A stretch of 24,776 nucleotides of DNA. Origin: a virus. Position 1 is the stretch's first letter; each line of letters opens with the position of its first letter. Position numbers and translations under genes: made by a program. Where the stretch lies: IMG/VR virus record IMGVR_UViG_3300046451_000578, positions 1-24,776 of that record; one strand, 5' to 3'. A model generated the notes under the pieces. That model did no database searches, was not told the DNA's origin, and saw only the letters and a program-made list of their open reading frames with translations. This document shows, one piece after another, positions 22,238-24,776 of the stretch.

Positions 22238-23071
22238 ATGCCAACAACTCTCCCTCCACGGATAAAAAATTGCCCTTCCAGCGGTGCGGGTGTTCACAGG
22301 TGGATATTTCATGCCGTTTGTGTGTTGGATAAAGCGGGCTACGCCGATGCCGACATCGAGGAATGGGTTGGAAAACATTCCAGTCGATCACTCCAGCCGG
22401 GCGAGGTTCAGAATGCCCTCAAAACAATTCGCAATTCAATTGTGAAGGTGCGCCCCCGCTGGCCTTTCCCCAACCCCATTGACACTAAACGAATAGCCAA
22501 CCTCGGCGGCGGCATGGATGCACTGAGAAGAACGTCAGTGGTCGAGTGTGCGGATGCCGGGGATGCGCTCCAGCAATTATTCGAGGGCGACCCGCTACTT
22601 TGTTGCGGCCTAGACTCCAGAGAATTTGCCACCGAACCGTTGTCGCGCTGGATAAACCTCTCCCAACTCCAATTCATAGTTCCGTCCCCGATGTCCGATA
22701 AGTGGGGCGAAACTCAAGCGGGCAAACGCAGCCAGCATACTCTCTCCAACACCGGGCCTCGTCACTATCTAGTTGTGGAATTCGACGAAGGCTCTCACGA
22801 CTCCCACGCCTCAATAATCCAACACCTAGCCGCCGCTATGCCTCTCTGCATGGCCGTGGACTCTGGAGGGAAGTCGATTCATGCGTGGTTCGATGTACGA
22901 GAGCGGAGTGAAGCCTCCACGCGAAAATTTTTCCAGCTTGCTTGTCAACTCGGCGCAGACCCCGCCACTTGGACAAAATCTCAATTCGTAAGAATGCCTC
23001 AAGGTCGCCGGGCAAATGGCAACCTACAAAAAATAATCCACTTCAACCCCCCAAAATATGCTCCCTTTTGA
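22238..23071 (+). CDS. AEP-like primase with helical N-terminal domain
   Basis: 277 residues. Residues 1-75 form a helical domain (VHRWIFHAVCVLDKAGYADA; LQPGEVQNALKTIR) like primase-associated helical modules. From ~170 there is an archaeo-eukaryotic-primase-like core: HYLVVEFDEGSHD (Glu181, Asp183), MAVDSGGKSIHAWFDV (S-I-H, His215) and FVRMPQGRRANGNLQKI (Arg252). These match motif I, the sxH motif and a later basic motif of AEP enzymes, although the region is short. It overlaps the helicase gene by 14 bases, so the two are coupled and likely make a primase-helicase pair. A degenerate or non-catalytic primase remains possible. Confidence 0.65.
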   Translation: MPTTLPPRIKNCPSSGAGVHRWIFHAVCVLDKAGYADADIEEWVGKHSSRSLQPGEVQNALKTIRNSIVKVRPRWPFPNPIDTKRIANLGGGMDALRRTSVVECADAGDALQQLFEGDPLLCCGLDSREFATEPLSRWINLSQLQFIVPSPMSDKWGETQAGKRSQHTLSNTGPRHYLVVEFDEGSHDSHASIIQHLAAAMPLCMAVDSGGKSIHAWFDVRERSEASTRKFFQLACQLGADPATWTKSQFVRMPQGRRANGNLQKIIHFNPPKYAPF

Positions 23072-24329
23072 AATATTCCACCATCCCGTTTCGGGCCGAT
23101 TCTTCATGCGCGACAACCGCGAACGCTTCCTATCCCTCAATAGCGATGCTGTTAAGCGGCAGTTGAAGTTGCGCGGGGTTCGAGGGTCGAAGCAGCAGGA
23201 TGAAAACATGAGTGACGTTGACCAAGTGCTGGCTGAAGCCACCCATGAGGCGTCGTGCGAATATGCCGGGCCGCTCGCAGGCCACATGGCTGGCGTTATA
23301 AAATTTAAGGGAACTAGGGTGCTGGTTACGGATGATCCCGTCATCATTAAAGGCGAGCCGCGCCCGTTTCCGATGATCGAGAAAATTCTCACCGAACTAT
23401 TTCATGCAGTTGACCCGGATCAAATCCAGCACGTTTTTGGTTGGCTCCACATGGCGCGGTTGATGATGAAAGCGGGGAAGCCCATGCCGGGGCAAGCACT
23501 CGTTATGGCTGGGCCAAGAAATTGTGGCAAAAATCTATTCCAAGACCTCATCACTGAAATGCTAGGAGGCCGCGTTGCGAGGCCCTATCGCTACATGACG
23601 GGGAAAAGCGAATTCAACGCTGATCTATTCCAAGCGGAACATCTGATGATAGCCGATGAAGCCCCCTATCAAGACATAGCGTCGAGGCGGCTGTTCGGGA
23701 CTCGAATTAAGGATTTTGCAGTGAATCAGTTCCAGAGTTGTCATGGTAAACACAAGGACGCGCTCACTCTTGCCCCATGCTGGAGACTAACGGTTTCCAC
23801 AAATGATGAAGCCGAGAATTTGATAATGTTGCCTCCACTTGATAACAGTATCGAGGACAAAATCATGCTATTTAAGGTGGCTCCAGCCAAAATGCCGATG
23901 GACGCTAATTCTCCTGCGGGGCGCGAGGCTTTTTGGAACGGGTTGATGGATGAATTACCGGGTTTTATTTGGTTCGTGGAGAACTATTGCATTCCAGAGG
24001 AACTAAAAGACTCACGTTTCGGCATTAAGGCATATCATCACAAGGATATTGTGGAGATTCTGGAAGATATGGCCCCAGAGGCGAGGCTTTCGGAACTCAT
24101 TGATGTAGTCATCCAGCCGAATGGCAAGCCGTGGCGAGGTACGTTGCAAGACCTCGAAACTCAGCTTTTAGATGACTCCACCTACCGCTCCAGAGTGGAA
24201 AAATTGCTCTCCTATCCAACCGCATTGAAGACTTATATGCGGCGACTCCACCGGGATCGGCCTGACAAATTCGTCCACTCCAAGGTCAACAGCCGAAATC
24301 TTTGGGAGATTAGTGCGCCAGAGCGGTAA
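23058..24329 (+). CDS. SF3-type (D5/DUF5906-like) replicative helicase
   Basis: 423 residues. The ATPase core shows Walker A AGPRNCGKN (Lys158), Walker B LMIADE (Asp200-Glu201) and a motif-C-like STNDE (Asn249) after a polar strand (PCWRLTV), the order expected for viral superfamily 3 helicases. The Walker A ends in Asn rather than Ser/Thr. The N-terminal ~100 residues (FEIFHHPVSGRFFMRDN) resemble the linker domain of primase-helicases. A winged-helix-like tail is possible at ~340-420 (YHHKDIVEIL; YRSRVEKLLSYP). Overlap with the primase gene suggests one complex. The origin candidate lies directly downstream. Confidence 0.82.
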   Translation: MLPFEIFHHPVSGRFFMRDNRERFLSLNSDAVKRQLKLRGVRGSKQQDENMSDVDQVLAEATHEASCEYAGPLAGHMAGVIKFKGTRVLVTDDPVIIKGEPRPFPMIEKILTELFHAVDPDQIQHVFGWLHMARLMMKAGKPMPGQALVMAGPRNCGKNLFQDLITEMLGGRVARPYRYMTGKSEFNADLFQAEHLMIADEAPYQDIASRRLFGTRIKDFAVNQFQSCHGKHKDALTLAPCWRLTVSTNDEAENLIMLPPLDNSIEDKIMLFKVAPAKMPMDANSPAGREAFWNGLMDELPGFIWFVENYCIPEELKDSRFGIKAYHHKDIVEILEDMAPEARLSELIDVVIQPNGKPWRGTLQDLETQLLDDSTYRSRVEKLLSYPTALKTYMRRLHRDRPDKFVHSKVNSRNLWEISAPER

Positions 24330-24358
24330 AAGTCTAGTCCCTTGAGTACCCGAAGGTT

Positions 24359-24414
24359 GGAGTGTTGCGGGAAAACACAGCTCCATGTGTGAAAATCACA
24401 CGCTTAAAATGGAG
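24359..24414 (+). repeat. Nested hairpins with alternative pairing
   Basis: GTGTG AAAAT CACAC (24387-24401) lies inside CTCCAT (24381-24386) and ATGGAG (24409-24414). The same CTCC can instead pair with GGAG at 24359-24362, supported by GTGTT/AACAC in that arm. Two competing folds over one segment suggest RNA-level control or a structured origin flank. No gene is seen here. Confidence 0.45.
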
Positions 24415-24425
24415 GAAACAGACTT

Positions 24426-24523
24426 CCAGCACCCTTAGTACCCACTGTATCCCCTTAATATAGAAAATAGTATTTATATATACAAGTTGGGGTCATGGGT
24501 ACTGAAGGTGCTAAGGGTGCTGG
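24426..24523 (+). repeat. Long inverted repeat around an AT-rich core
   Basis: CCAGCACCCTTAG (24426-24438) is the exact inverse of CTAAGGGTGCTGG (24511-24523). Further in, TACCCA (24439-24444) matches TGGGTA (24496-24501), the right arm having nine extra bases (CTGAAGGTG). CCCC (24451-24454) matches GGGG (24489-24492). The ~34 bases between are almost only A and T. It could form a cruciform. Part of the origin candidate. Confidence 0.8.
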
Positions 24524-24524
24524 A

Positions 24525-24562
24525 GTAAAAAGCCCCGCCCCCCGAAGTGGAGAGGCGAGGCT
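24525..24562 (-). terminator. Rho-independent terminator for the minus-strand gene
   Basis: Read on the minus strand, AGCCTCGCC and GGCGGGGCT (24554-24562 and 24531-24539) pair over eight of nine positions across a 14-base loop, followed by TTTTTAC. The T-run is present only in this direction. It lies 18 bases beyond the stop codon of the minus-strand gene at the right edge. Confidence 0.68.
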
Positions 24563-24580
24563 GGAACCAGTGAGAGAGTG

Positions 24581-24775
24581 TCAGTCGTTACCACGCGATG
24601 CGTGGAGGTTTAGGAATTGCACAAGACCTTCCTTGCCTTTGCGAATTTCGAGTTTATGCGGGCCACCCCAACCGTTGAAATCTTGTGGGTTACCGTTGGC
24701 ACGATATTTGGCCCGCACTTTGGCTTTGATACTGGAGAGATCAGCTTTTGACTTGGCCCAGTGTCGGACACTCCC
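24581..24775 (-). CDS. 3' end of a minus-strand gene, function unknown (partial)
   Basis: The minus strand has an open frame from the right edge to TGA at 24583-24581, encoding the last 64 residues of a protein. It is basic and helical at first (HWAKSKADLSSIKAKVRAKY), then Gly/Asn-rich (RANGNPQDFNGWGGPHKLEI), ending in LVQFLNLHASRGND. The following terminator supports that it is real. The basic KYR...GW segment faintly recalls small DNA-binding proteins, but this is far too weak to name it. It is the only minus-strand gene seen and converges on the replication operon. Confidence 0.6.
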   Translation of the reverse strand, partial: GSVRHWAKSKADLSSIKAKVRAKYRANGNPQDFNGWGGPHKLEIRKGKEGLVQFLNLHASRGND

Positions 24776-24776
24776 A

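Larger units (their letters stand above)
24339..24523 (+). other. Origin-of-replication candidate: repeated GGGTACTnAAGG-type motifs
   Basis: The sequence family GGGTACT(n)AAGG occurs three times: on the minus strand at 24339-24351 (CCCTTGAGTACCC), on the minus strand at 24433-24443 (CCCTTAGTACC), and on the plus strand from 24497 (GGGTACTGAAGG). A shorter AAGGGTGCT copy lies at 24513-24521. Two copies flank a nearly pure A/T core. Repeats next to an AT-rich unwinding region beside primase and helicase genes are typical of phage origins. Promoter or regulator-binding sites are the alternative. Confidence 0.5.

Overview
The window is the middle of a temperate, podovirus-like (T7-like) tailed phage genome. 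Almost everything lies on the plus strand in tightly packed genes with ATGA, TAATG or adjoining stop/start junctions. The left part is a virion and lysis module. The right part is an integration, recombination and replication module. No capsid, portal or terminase gene is visible, so those probably lie outside. The host cannot be read directly. Many starts lack a Shine-Dalgarno (SD) sequence, GC content is moderate, and the AEP-like primase resembles proteins I associate with Planctomycetota/Verrucomicrobiota phages; this host guess is weak.

Layout. (1) 1-1691: the end of a tail-fibre gene and two small acidic-tailed proteins. (2) 1703-3085: a compact lysis/membrane cassette with holin-like proteins, one exported protein and two small lipoproteins that overlap membrane/coiled-coil genes in the manner of Rz/Rz1 spanins. 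No endolysin is recognisable. (3) 3085-8442: a large tail nozzle-like protein, two fibre proteins (one with a collagen-like stretch) and an unknown protein. (4) 8426-15571: three genes in the position and style of T7 gp14, gp15 and gp16 ejection proteins. The third is a 1584-residue polyvalent protein with an LPD38-like region and an embedded GNAT-like motif. (5) 15574-17351: a PD-(D/E)XK nuclease gene, the 3' part of a tRNA-Pro(GGG) that is probably attP, and a tyrosine integrase. (6) 17389-24329: a ribbon-helix-helix protein, a Vsr/DUF559-like nuclease, a RecB/Cas4-like DUF2800 nuclease encoded as two overlapping cistrons, an unrecognised 235-residue protein, a family A DNA polymerase, a zinc-ribbon microprotein, a structured non-coding stretch, two small proteins, an AEP-like primase and an SF3-type helicase. 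(7) 24330-24580: a non-coding region with an AT-rich core inside a long inverted repeat and repeated GGGTACTnAAGG-type motifs (origin candidate), then a minus-strand terminator and the 3' end of a minus-strand gene.

How it fits together. Integrase plus a tRNA-derived attP, and Leu at the polymerase position equivalent to E. coli Pol I F762, agree on a temperate lifestyle. Phage genes flank attP on both sides, so this looks like an excised or circular genome rather than an integrated prophage junction. The polymerase, primase, helicase and nuclease genes form a self-contained replication/recombination set next to the origin candidate. The most unusual features are the Fe-S nuclease whose key residues are split between two coupled reading frames, the folded non-coding segment at 21739-21873, and the origin-like inverted repeat.
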